DNA of 64,000 bases from a virus: IMG/VR virus record IMGVR_UViG_3300044695_005266, positions 1-64,000 of that record; one strand, given 5' to 3'. Shown here piece by piece: positions 19,701 to 26,701 of this stretch. The notes below the pieces were generated by a model. That model was not told the origin of the DNA, did not search any database, and saw only the letters and a list, made by a program, of their open reading frames with translations. Every line of letters begins with the position of its first letter. Position 1 is the stretch's first letter. Position numbers and translations under genes: made by a program.

Positions 19701-22700
19701 TAACGCATCGGGTGCGGTTGGTATCTCCCTTCATTCATCGCGGGACGACTCTATAAATCTAAAGCAGCGCGTCATGTTCATCATGTCGCCTATCACTGAG
19801 ATCAACGGGTTTCAGCAGATCATCGGACGCATCATGCGAACTGGAATGGTGCAGCGGCCAGAATACCTACTCATCCAGACAACGCTACCGCACGAAACCC
19901 GAAAGGCATCATTCCTACGGGCGAAGCTGTCCAAGCTGAACGCATCCACTACCAGCAACAAGGACACGGCGATGACAGGCTCCGTGGAACTACCAGACTT
20001 CTTCAACCAAATCGGCGACGATGTTGCGCTGGAGACGCTACTGGAGCACCCGCAGGTTCTTGCCGAAATGCCCCTAAAGTTTCCGCCGAATATGTTGCCG
20101 CCAATGAAGGCGGCATTACTCAATCAGTATTACAAAGCAAAATCAACATGGGAAGGCGGGTTTGTCAGAACCTTCAGCGGATGGATGAGCACCGTGTCGC
20201 CCGACACGATGGACGCATTCTGGAGCGATTTCGGCGAGCGATTCAAAGGCAGGCTGCGCGGGCTTATCGAGAACGGGGAAGATCCATTCGCCACGAACGA
20301 GAGGGACTTTCAAGCCGAGTTGGTTGCGGCAAACACAATCTTCGACGAAGTGGACGCTGACGTATCCTTCGGGCAAAAAGCTGTCATTGAAAAACTGAAG
20401 GTCAAAGAGGGCGGCGAGCCGATGAGCACGGACGACGCATACGAAGAGGCAAACAAGAACGCCCGCCGCTGGCTCGAAAAACCGAAGGAGAAATACAGCG
20501 GAACCAAACCACTCGACCCGAACGAACGGCGCAGGCGCGACGAAGAAAACTTGCGGCAGGACAGGCGAACCGAAGTGGACAAGATTCTCGACGAATGGGA
20601 AAACAAGAAATCGGACGAAATCAAAGTCGCACAGGATTCCGCACGCGCACGCTTCGAGAAGAAGTGGAAAGCGGTTCTCGGAAGGCGCGAGGAACGCGAC
20701 AAACAAATCCGCAATGGAAAGCCGAACGAACTCCAGCAGCTACTCGGTCAAACCATAAAAGAAAAAACCGAGGCTGAATACAAAGAGGAGATCGACGCGC
20801 TCAATAAAGAGGAGGAGACGGAGCACGAACGCGATCTGGCGCACGCCTTAGTCGTGGCGGAGAGGGGTGTCGCAAGACCCTACGAGAAGGCCCGCGAAAA
20901 CATCATCACGGCACTCAACATCGTCGCATCACCAAGGCACGCCAATACATTCCAAGTAGGAATCGGCGCGGGCGAGGACGCCGAGCGAGTTCTTGCGATA
21001 TGCACCGACATCCTGCTCCGTCCTGATAGCCCTACAAGTTCAGCGGATCACCTTCTCATTTTCCGCGTGAATGATGGGCGCAACAAGGGAATGGTGAAAG
21101 TTCCACTTTCTCAGCTTGCCAGCATCATCCGTTGGCAACCCAACAGCCCGCAGTTCGGCGGCAACTACGACTTCCAATCTGATTGGGACAAGACCATGCG
21201 GAGGGAGCGGATTCGCTACGTGGTAACGGGCAACGCGATTGGCGGCTACAAGGCACTGCTCGACAGAAAGGTGAAAGGCAAAATGTCCTTCATCACGTTC
21301 ACCCGAAATGACGGGGAGATCTCGAAAGGCATTCTATTGCCAGCAAACTTCACAGGATTCACGGAGAGGAAAATAACAACAGGCTCCGAAATGCGGCAAG
21401 CATTGGAAATCAGAAGGGCCACGCTCGCGCTTGCAGAAGCGCAAGGCTCGATGGTTTTCGACCCATATCGCAGGACGGTGAAAATATCAGTATCCGCAAA
21501 AGCGACAAACACCGCCGCCCAATCCATCATAAACGATAGGGCACTCCTCACGCACCTAATCAACACCAGTGGAAGTCGGACATGGAACGTATCGCCAAGA
21601 AAGCCAGCAACGGCCACATTCCACATCACCAACGCAATCTCCGTGTTCGACGCACTTGCGAGACTGAAGATCACGGTGAACGAACCCACCGCGCCGGGGG
21701 CCGACCTCACATCCTATCCATCGCAAGACACCGATCCAGACGATGACGGGCCAGACGGCGGAGGCGGAGGGAGATCGCCGAACCTCAACGCCGCCACTCC
21801 GAACAAGCAGGCTGGCCCCGCCGCCGACGCGAGCAGGAAGGACGTAACCACAGCCATGATCGCCAGACTCAAAAAGCTGTTCGACATGAGCGAAGGGGAG
21901 CCAACCCAAACATCGGGCGCGTGGTTCTCGGCGGAAATCACCGACGAGCACGGGGAGATAACAGCACGCGGACTCACGGTGAAGATTCCAAACGAAAAGC
22001 TGCAAGGTGACGTGACGGAAGCAGACGCCGAAATTACAGGAGACTTCAAAAGCGAATCATCCGTCCCGCCGCAGTCCAAGGCAACGAGAGCAACTGGCGT
22101 GGCGAACGGAGTCGAAGCGCAGGGGCACTACGAACTCATCGAGGCTGACGACCTGAAGAAACTCATTCAGCGGGAAGTCGGCGATGCACAGAACCGCGAC
22201 AGAACCACGAACGAAGCGTCCAAGCGGCAAATTGAAATGATTCGGCAAAAGCCAGACCCAAGTATGCTCACCGAAAACTCCGTGTCATTGACGGGAGCAC
22301 CAAGCATTGACGACGAAGCAATCTTGGCAGGCAACGGGCGGGCGGACGGTGTGACGCAAGCATGGGACACAAACCCGACAGGCATTAAGCCATACCGCGA
22401 AAGCATTGAAGAGTCCGCGAAACGATTGGGCCTGCAAAGCAAGCTGGCAGGAATGAAGCAACCCGTCTTGGTGTTCAGAGTCACAGGCTACAAGAACGGC
22501 ACACGCCGCGACTTCATCACGCAATCCAATCCGAAAAGCATCGGCCTGAACGAGAACACGGTTGAGGAGGCACTGAACGATTACGAAGCACTTGCCGCAA
22601 CGCCGAACATCGTAGAGTTCACCGAGGGCGGAGATCTCACGGCGCAATCATTGCAGATGGTGGCAAGCGTGATGGAGAAGAAACTTCGCCCGCTCAAGGA

Positions 22701-25700
22701 GGACTCGAAAGGCAAGTTCAACTTGGCGGACGGCACACGCCGCGTGCAGGCGGCGATGCTCGCTGGCATGGCGCGGAAGGCGGGACTCAAGTATGGCGAA
22801 CTCGCGCAGGTCATGGAGAGCGAAAACGGCAAGCGTGCGATTTCCACCATCCTAGCGAGGGCGGGACGACTCGCGGGCCTCGACTCCGACCTTTCACTCG
22901 CAAGCCCAATCATGGCGGCACTGGCGGCATTCCAGCGCGGAATAGCGGCGGTGAAGGGAGAGCAATACAAGAGTCTGGAGGAATGGTTCAGCAACAGAAA
23001 GATGGAGTTGATCAAGGACGACCTGAGTGCAGAGGGAGAAGCCTTGCTCTCGTTGTTCTCGCGCTCGCAGAGATCCGCCAAGGAACTTGCCACCGTTTTA
23101 GACGCATATTTAGTGCTGGCAAAAGAAGAACAAAATCAGCGTGACTTGGATAAAGAAACGGGCGATATGTTCGGAAATGAACGCGCCAAAGTCAGTCCCT
23201 TCACCCTCCTCTCAAAAATCACGAACACCGCGAGTGCCGAGAACGGCGAACTCTTTACTGAGGGAGGCAGCAGCAAGCCTGAAAATCCCGCTCCCGCCGC
23301 CGAGGACAAAGTAGAACCTCCCGCCGAGGAAAAGCCTGAACCTCCGAAAGAGGAAGAAAAGCAGACCCCGCTCAAGGAGCAGCCAGAGGACACAGACGGA
23401 TCGATTCCTGAAGAACCAGATTTCGGCGCGGACACCGAGGAAGGAATGATCGGCAGACGGCCAATCAAAGTCAGCGACAAACCGACACCCGAATACAAAG
23501 GGCAAACAGTAGGCACACGCGAGGCGCAAAAATCACTCGAAGCAATCGGCGCAGCGGTAGGCAAAACGGTTCCGTTCCAAGTCGGCAGAGTAAAAGGGAA
23601 ACAGAGCGGCACGTTCAAGGAGCATCCCGAAGTGGTCAGGATGCGGACAGCACTCAGCCTCGACGTGGCCGCGCATGAGACAGGGCATCTTCTCGCCAAG
23701 GTTCTCTACAAAACCCTGCGAATCGGTTCACAGAAAGGCGTTGTGCCAAACAACGTATTGCGCGAACTAAAAAAACTCGGCGAAGATTTATACGGCGGAG
23801 CGAAGCCAATCGGCAGCTACACCAGCGAGGGATTCGCTGAGTTCTGGAGACTTTACTTCACCACGGACAACGCTGAAGCAGAGGCACCCAACGCATACAA
23901 GTATTTTACGGAAACCGTTCTCCCGCTGTTCGCAGAAGTGGAGAGCGCAGTGAAGCAGGCCCGCGAAGCATTCACACAATACCGCGCACAAGGAGTCAGG
24001 AATAAAGCATCGGCGGACGTGGTTGATCCGAATAGCTCGGCAAACAAGCTGAAGCGTTTCAAGCAGTCCATGTCTCGGCCTGAACTGATCAGGAAGTGGG
24101 TGGACGAACTCGAACCGATACGCCAGATGGTAGCGGAGGCGGAAGGAAAGCTAGGCGACTCACTCCCGATTGACAGCAACCCATACGCAATGGCGAGCGC
24201 ACTGCGCGGCACGGCAAAACTTGTGGCAGCGTATATGAATGAGAAGGCGATGCGCGACTTCGCTGGAAACATTACAGGGCAGGGACTCTCGGAAATCATG
24301 GCAATCGTGAAGGGCAACGAGTCCGACTTCATGCTGTTCCTTTGGGCGCACCACGCGCTTGAAAGATGGGATGCGAACAAGAACCCCGGCCTCACGCGGG
24401 CGGAGGCACAGTTCCTCGTTGATGAACTCGGCAAAGATCCGAACTTCAACATCGCAGCGGACAAATACTGGAACTGGAACCGTGGCTTGATGAACTACGT
24501 GCGGGAGGCAAGCCCAAGCATCGCCCCGCTGATCGACAGCATCACGTCACGCTGGAAGAAATACATCCCGCTCTCCCGCTGGTTTGAGCCGGGCGAAGTT
24601 CGCACCGCCATCCAAAGCGCACAAACAGGCGCAAGCACGGCACTCAAGAGCATCACCCGTTTCGGCTCAGGGCGCGAGATACTGGAGCCAATGCCAGTGA
24701 TTCTGAACAACGCCGAGAAATGGATCGAACTCGCTCACAAGCGGGTGATTCTGGATGCTGTGATGAATCTCAGGAAGATTGAAGGACTCGGCTTTCAAAT
24801 CGAGGAAGTGCCGCGTGGCCTGAAAATGAACTCGCTCACCGTGGGCGACATTCGCGATCAGTTGGAGAAGATGGGCATGGATACCTCCACCGTGGAGGAC
24901 GACGACATTCTCAACTACTTCACGCCGATGTCGAAGCCGAAGGGGAAAGACCCGATCATTTCCCACTCCGTAGAAGTGATGAATCCCGAAACAGGGAAGA
25001 AGGAACTCAAGACAAAGTGGTTCTTCGTGGAGCCTCGCATCTTCGACGCACTGGAGGGCATTGACCTTTACAGGCTGCCAAAAGCACTGAACCTATTGCT
25101 CGGTTTCCCTGCCAGAATGTTCCGACTTGGAACCACGGGACTCCGCGCATCGTTCAGCTTCTTCACCAACCCCGCCCGCGACTTGCCGACATTGCTCATG
25201 CAGTCCGACAGCAAGGCTAGTGCGCTCACACTGTTCGGATCATGGGTTCGCAGTTTCGGCGCACTATGGAACCCGAACAGACTTCGCGGACAGAATCATC
25301 CGCTCATAGATATGTTCGACAGGTTGGGCCTGCAAGTAGGCCAGCCGCTCGGACAGGACATCGATCCCTACAAGCAGCACCAATCCAAGAGTCTTTCAGG
25401 GCGCATGGTTCACAGGGCGCACAACGCAATCGAGACGCTTCAAAAACTGTTCTCCGTCAGCGAATCCGCCCCGCGCATTGCCGAAATGGAGCAGATTGCG
25501 AAAGACGTAGGTTGGGATTGGAAAGCAGGCGCACCGATAACCACCAAGCAGATGTATGCGATCATGCTCGCGGCCAAGAGATCCACGGTGGACTTCTCGG
25601 CGGCAGGCTCCTACGCGAAGGCTGTCAATCAGGCCATCCCGTTCTTCAACGCGACCATTCAGGGTGCCAGAAGTTTCGGCAGGGCATTCCACAAGAACCC

Positions 25701-26700
25701 GCTCAAGACAGTCCTTCGCGGACTCACCGCGCTCACCATTCCCGCATTGCTTCTCTGGTGGAAATACAAGGACGACGATTGGTATAAAGACATGACATGG
25801 CGGGAAAAGTATCTGTATTTCAACATCCCCGTGGGCGATCAGTTGATCCAGATACCGCGCCCGCAGGAGTGGGGTAATTTCTTCTCAGCCGTGCCAGAGG
25901 CAATTCTGGACTCGCTCTACCGCAAAGATCCAGAGGCGGCATCGCAAGTGATGAAGCACGTATTCGTAACGCTCAATCCAGTGGATCTCCCGCCGTTATT
26001 CAACACGCTCAAGGAGCAGCTTGAGAACAGGGTGGCATTCTTCGACAGGCCGATTGTTCCGAAGTCACTGGTGAACGCACCAGCGGGCGAGCAGCGCGGC
26101 AGGCACGACACCGCGCTCGCGGACACGCTCGGCGATATATTCCCGAACTCTGTCAGCCCGCTCCGCGTAGATGCCGCGATTCGTTCTATGACGGGCGGAG
26201 TGATTGGCGACTTCTCGCGGGACGCGCAGACCATCGGCCATCTGATCGGACTAGGGAACACAGAGAAGCAGCCAAGCGCATCGGACATTCCAGTGTTGGG
26301 CAGGATGTTTAGAAGGGGCGGCACCGACTCAAGTTCATCGCTCTCGGTGAATAACTTCTACGCTGAACTTGACAAAGCGAATAGGAGAAAGGAGTCGATC
26401 ACTCAGCCAGAAATGCAGAACGACAGAAAGCGCAGGCTCATGCTCGAAGATGCACAAAAGGCGATCAAAGTATTAACCATCGCACGCGCATCCGCCAAAA
26501 CCCCTGAAGCCGAACGGAAACTAAACCAGAAGATCAGGGAGATAGCGCAGACCGCGATCCGAATTGCGCCAAAGCCGACAGACAACAAGCCCAAAAAATA
26601 CGAAGAGGCCAAACGAAACCCCGCTCCAAAGGCAAAGGGTGAAGTCTTGAGGCCGCAACCTTTCAAACAATTCAACAGGGAGTTCACATCTTTCTACTAA
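10720..26700 (+). CDS. Giant polyvalent protein, 5326 residues: two zincins, strawberry-notch/DarB-like helicase, DdrB/ParB-like domain
   Basis: One uninterrupted frame. In order: charged N-terminus with a conserved phage segment (about 338-425, IGVEVGGKEVLIP); Ala-rich helices (about 525-635); a Lys/Glu/Ala helix (about 1254-1357); a zinc peptidase-like domain with HETIH at 1718-1722 and a later AHE (1809-1811); and a segment before 2250 that resembles the tail of an N6-methyltransferase without its catalytic motif. An SF2 helicase of strawberry-notch/DarB type follows (about 2299-3090), with GDQTGIGKG (about 2380-2388), DESH (2543-2546) and QQIIGRIMRTG (about 3032-3042). Next are a DdrB/ParB-like nuclease domain with GNGRADG (3871-3877), a second zincin HETGH (4319-4323) with SEGFAEF (4369-4375), and a C-terminus like large-polyvalent-protein domain 38 (about 4780-5200). 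Such proteins are thought to be packaged and injected to counter host defences. The exact role here is inferred. Confidence 0.92.
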   Translation: MASPYDDLLTAEGPAGDSARSLAEQDTQVQAGETYADTSKRTEYEAAAQARIQVRKGKELASRGLVPYTDAQGGVSAVTDKGGAALTKYDPKNQIAYDSTGNPQKVDFDQFGNPQTSDPFAGLAPTLDEKTGEKYLIAPGLPWRHVGTDAQVKKKVEFAKEDKMLGEASSTLGRKLNIDEKQLNIIEKNKKEAAQRLATMGIGIESEDGSLPSGEQLAAKINAHFDSEMQSGTATKKGFFGLGGETDEAKAEQQQIGQKRASALAIAGEYAKHYNDGRAIQQGQDATLARRTQIEAERLRRDEELLRDQGMGGLLGAEEPAQPTQTKQPAAGLIKEGNIDLNNRPIVKNEDGTISTVRSIGVEVGGKEVLIPTVSDDGRVMSNEEAVKTFKQTGKHLGVFDTPESANAYAEKLHKEQNVQYTAKAAEQSKQDTKRGMAAMDAVKKLPPLDIGDKMSDIGSNPQQLVPFLSGASEIKHLVQVKLAANRLEESAKTNSDPSADDLSLVKAFVENSQRDTTFGYKVMSVLSALPAFAGELAATGGIYTAAQKATLKLGAKALEKFGSEAGAKLLAQLTERAMEKAAGLAVKGTIAKTGAMKAVELGARSAAAIAGSLAQTIPAAGLNIAAETVERMIPNISFSEDDKGKINYLLENAGDDFTSALQKSFKSQFTEVASEKTGGMLAFIPGADKLKLLKAGVMRRWFGINPTASPSTFAKMVQRAGWHGIIGEVFEERVGDVMKAGLGLQEWKHVIPTWEQFFVEVAAFGVPSAAGTAYGAYRNKKYQAAVKDMANQYQEREHAIGQVEPPAGAEPDPTSEVISTMMQGKNAQTASFLVGQHPESAKQTSRIIAETIPMDVEDRQDATEFMSTAGPHTFIAQHIGNQMVSQGVMTEAANEIDSTLEDGGVEQPERRAAIVNNAVGSTAMAMTVRQVTSGAPITNKLAYESMKEAGIFTEETDAAGTVTRSLDRRAIQLLPTSIAERISNNFSELKVSNTQDRTPLTAHKAAIQSGRSLVHTMAQRLSVWEAPPPRDADLPDLPDDEVTPPANPMDAEHANVANLVQGVITKHADRLRVLGHPDKATDEKGTRKGKSGLRNFGGIIHLDAEALYESTKNLTPEERAAFIEKATEEEIDHAETVAWAYDRTATPEERKRRQAKVKKLLKTEAGIAKGLQDARNDWGTLTDEEKSFEVWRAIMQMARDPNSRTPLTESTWQMIEEFVEWLRGRVGNLSTNAKELMGELETWLAEHKAELDKDKGNADAEKERADKEKAEQEKAEQEKADAEKAEKEKAEKDKADSEKAEQEKAEKEKADKEKAEKEKAEKDKADAEKDKPNPPKDEDQKPPKDEEKDKPKPPEAGGKRKVEGAKDWENAGIDLFAAAPTKLSLAAAKPESKFGTNVGDLIIAAQAGTLDLKNPEVLAKLNGIGEGILSEAEENPSVRTPEGFTARFLAFLKKFGKEDALTGRVVHIVWGLADETLPEVSRTEFETILEDLRNPKEKTYRWITPEMEKAGWKEKFINTGLIPQHQITTPEGMVFTAVEDEAHPGFGGYNFLVTDRNFAPEKEADLEDGSTAWVKDGNKYAFKQIESARKYANQKEAEKPPREYSKYEPLPPTAEGYFPTTQSNDESLPNDFPGKAESPKLANVAAAEDLIAQVKLEFGPLWSRVGITVAEGDPNAKALAYVKGNGFKEIFVVTPKLLYALMDSAHPTALARNIMYHETIHAMFNKVIFMEVRAMSPSQRESLAKKLEIELSAGTDEDQQQELFLAYHARILNDLGKELHHLHPREAKLADELYQSGRGNLLGAGNLAHEVFRQAIQNRVFGRFDEAWHTGIFTSQISSILTRVLAWIKRIFTGKELRKSPLFENYVGRVERVLLKNGYDRIITTSEDYSEAIKERLLAGIKITTPELQLMGSGLNMNKTELLYWAQRGVFRAAQVISQHPILPTELIVDRLSQLDKDSPEITQDASRETNLKPVVAYYASRLANAAGEKIQCAIVSDDLMPHLERDNREQLTHAYSEDLGQKELLESIGVTSAPSMNSLEENQIKHTHKSLIYSTNETAIADTEPEQTVKIGSVEFKSRNMNFINALNLLDEQLHSAGSAVLVLPSVDGTTPEERLAAYQSEDWKNFSSILYRNYGVASHVTVSDALLNTDSPPLDIIYIKRKTGSASIRTPHKEAPPIISTVAELRQKLYDHEHPTTKAPKAGGNAGGTRNDRDEPPKPPTRGNPKDGNGGRDNGDDNSGGSDGLPPKEGGGETGGGSESGGKRGGISVDLGRRTHESGLDVETLVQPDEGDDFQSLYRGESTVNPGKTLTPKNLVQKQKNVLEQVKEEVGDIDEFVIKELGYKDRAELGKRLMSEQVDAVALSIWNHRRGIATINGDQTGIGKGRVLAALMKWCLRNDLTPIFMTEKPNLFMDMLRDANNIGAFFEGDTDRIEPFIIANDVKLSTEIEGKTLPYNTPDDQVKNKVWGIAKDGQLPKGYNVIFVNYSQIDQEILPPEHYEFPDPNTPVTLLSSEDRAIRKDTIRTQALRALAPKAMLLMDESHFAAGESASESEDGKRVDKMLGIMDKMSGVYYSSATYAKRASSIPLYYRTAISRSGIEAKKIGEIMHVGGAPLQQEVASMLAESSMFRRERSMRGVSFGIKQTEQYRERDREIGNQFSDMVQEVARYQNNLKENLSKLEAAMQEKGMCQQKDSADKPMGKKVKLSSYNFGRSFFHVIETLLFSMKADAVADDAIERVKNGNKKNPLTEEQLHLMNQIEAAAMKRGGDPLKERFSKYGTTEPFHAQDIPEGDMNLLYASMTRPEEMEYRTHRDSQRPQKVVIAINQTGEATLEALKEMGLDKTYNSALERYMNKIAEGIAVKWEGGSTKKNLLGPNAASLLWDTLPNLHGENVSDMPEYKKLLSDARADYEKLVGLVRSNEELKKLPVSPIDHITDRLKKASIEFGEYTSRTNQLKEGVIIDRPDDESSPKNRGRMNKKFNNEDLDVMIINASGAVGISLHSSRDDSINLKQRVMFIMSPITEINGFQQIIGRIMRTGMVQRPEYLLIQTTLPHETRKASFLRAKLSKLNASTTSNKDTAMTGSVELPDFFNQIGDDVALETLLEHPQVLAEMPLKFPPNMLPPMKAALLNQYYKAKSTWEGGFVRTFSGWMSTVSPDTMDAFWSDFGERFKGRLRGLIENGEDPFATNERDFQAELVAANTIFDEVDADVSFGQKAVIEKLKVKEGGEPMSTDDAYEEANKNARRWLEKPKEKYSGTKPLDPNERRRRDEENLRQDRRTEVDKILDEWENKKSDEIKVAQDSARARFEKKWKAVLGRREERDKQIRNGKPNELQQLLGQTIKEKTEAEYKEEIDALNKEEETEHERDLAHALVVAERGVARPYEKARENIITALNIVASPRHANTFQVGIGAGEDAERVLAICTDILLRPDSPTSSADHLLIFRVNDGRNKGMVKVPLSQLASIIRWQPNSPQFGGNYDFQSDWDKTMRRERIRYVVTGNAIGGYKALLDRKVKGKMSFITFTRNDGEISKGILLPANFTGFTERKITTGSEMRQALEIRRATLALAEAQGSMVFDPYRRTVKISVSAKATNTAAQSIINDRALLTHLINTSGSRTWNVSPRKPATATFHITNAISVFDALARLKITVNEPTAPGADLTSYPSQDTDPDDDGPDGGGGGRSPNLNAATPNKQAGPAADASRKDVTTAMIARLKKLFDMSEGEPTQTSGAWFSAEITDEHGEITARGLTVKIPNEKLQGDVTEADAEITGDFKSESSVPPQSKATRATGVANGVEAQGHYELIEADDLKKLIQREVGDAQNRDRTTNEASKRQIEMIRQKPDPSMLTENSVSLTGAPSIDDEAILAGNGRADGVTQAWDTNPTGIKPYRESIEESAKRLGLQSKLAGMKQPVLVFRVTGYKNGTRRDFITQSNPKSIGLNENTVEEALNDYEALAATPNIVEFTEGGDLTAQSLQMVASVMEKKLRPLKEDSKGKFNLADGTRRVQAAMLAGMARKAGLKYGELAQVMESENGKRAISTILARAGRLAGLDSDLSLASPIMAALAAFQRGIAAVKGEQYKSLEEWFSNRKMELIKDDLSAEGEALLSLFSRSQRSAKELATVLDAYLVLAKEEQNQRDLDKETGDMFGNERAKVSPFTLLSKITNTASAENGELFTEGGSSKPENPAPAAEDKVEPPAEEKPEPPKEEEKQTPLKEQPEDTDGSIPEEPDFGADTEEGMIGRRPIKVSDKPTPEYKGQTVGTREAQKSLEAIGAAVGKTVPFQVGRVKGKQSGTFKEHPEVVRMRTALSLDVAAHETGHLLAKVLYKTLRIGSQKGVVPNNVLRELKKLGEDLYGGAKPIGSYTSEGFAEFWRLYFTTDNAEAEAPNAYKYFTETVLPLFAEVESAVKQAREAFTQYRAQGVRNKASADVVDPNSSANKLKRFKQSMSRPELIRKWVDELEPIRQMVAEAEGKLGDSLPIDSNPYAMASALRGTAKLVAAYMNEKAMRDFAGNITGQGLSEIMAIVKGNESDFMLFLWAHHALERWDANKNPGLTRAEAQFLVDELGKDPNFNIAADKYWNWNRGLMNYVREASPSIAPLIDSITSRWKKYIPLSRWFEPGEVRTAIQSAQTGASTALKSITRFGSGREILEPMPVILNNAEKWIELAHKRVILDAVMNLRKIEGLGFQIEEVPRGLKMNSLTVGDIRDQLEKMGMDTSTVEDDDILNYFTPMSKPKGKDPIISHSVEVMNPETGKKELKTKWFFVEPRIFDALEGIDLYRLPKALNLLLGFPARMFRLGTTGLRASFSFFTNPARDLPTLLMQSDSKASALTLFGSWVRSFGALWNPNRLRGQNHPLIDMFDRLGLQVGQPLGQDIDPYKQHQSKSLSGRMVHRAHNAIETLQKLFSVSESAPRIAEMEQIAKDVGWDWKAGAPITTKQMYAIMLAAKRSTVDFSAAGSYAKAVNQAIPFFNATIQGARSFGRAFHKNPLKTVLRGLTALTIPALLLWWKYKDDDWYKDMTWREKYLYFNIPVGDQLIQIPRPQEWGNFFSAVPEAILDSLYRKDPEAASQVMKHVFVTLNPVDLPPLFNTLKEQLENRVAFFDRPIVPKSLVNAPAGEQRGRHDTALADTLGDIFPNSVSPLRVDAAIRSMTGGVIGDFSRDAQTIGHLIGLGNTEKQPSASDIPVLGRMFRRGGTDSSSSLSVNNFYAELDKANRRKESITQPEMQNDRKRRLMLEDAQKAIKVLTIARASAKTPEAERKLNQKIREIAQTAIRIAPKPTDNKPKKYEEAKRNPAPKAKGEVLRPQPFKQFNREFTSFY
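14485..14712 (+). repeat. Low-complexity Lys/Glu/Ala coding repeat in the giant gene
   Basis: About 75 codons consist of imperfect copies of a GAGAAGGCCGAA-like 12-base unit encoding EKAE and EKAD tetrapeptides. The product would be a long charged single helix resembling that of TolA. It separates the N-terminal part of the giant protein from its first zincin domain and probably acts as a rigid spacer. Repeat number may vary between isolates. Confidence 0.7.
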
Positions 26701-26701
26701 A

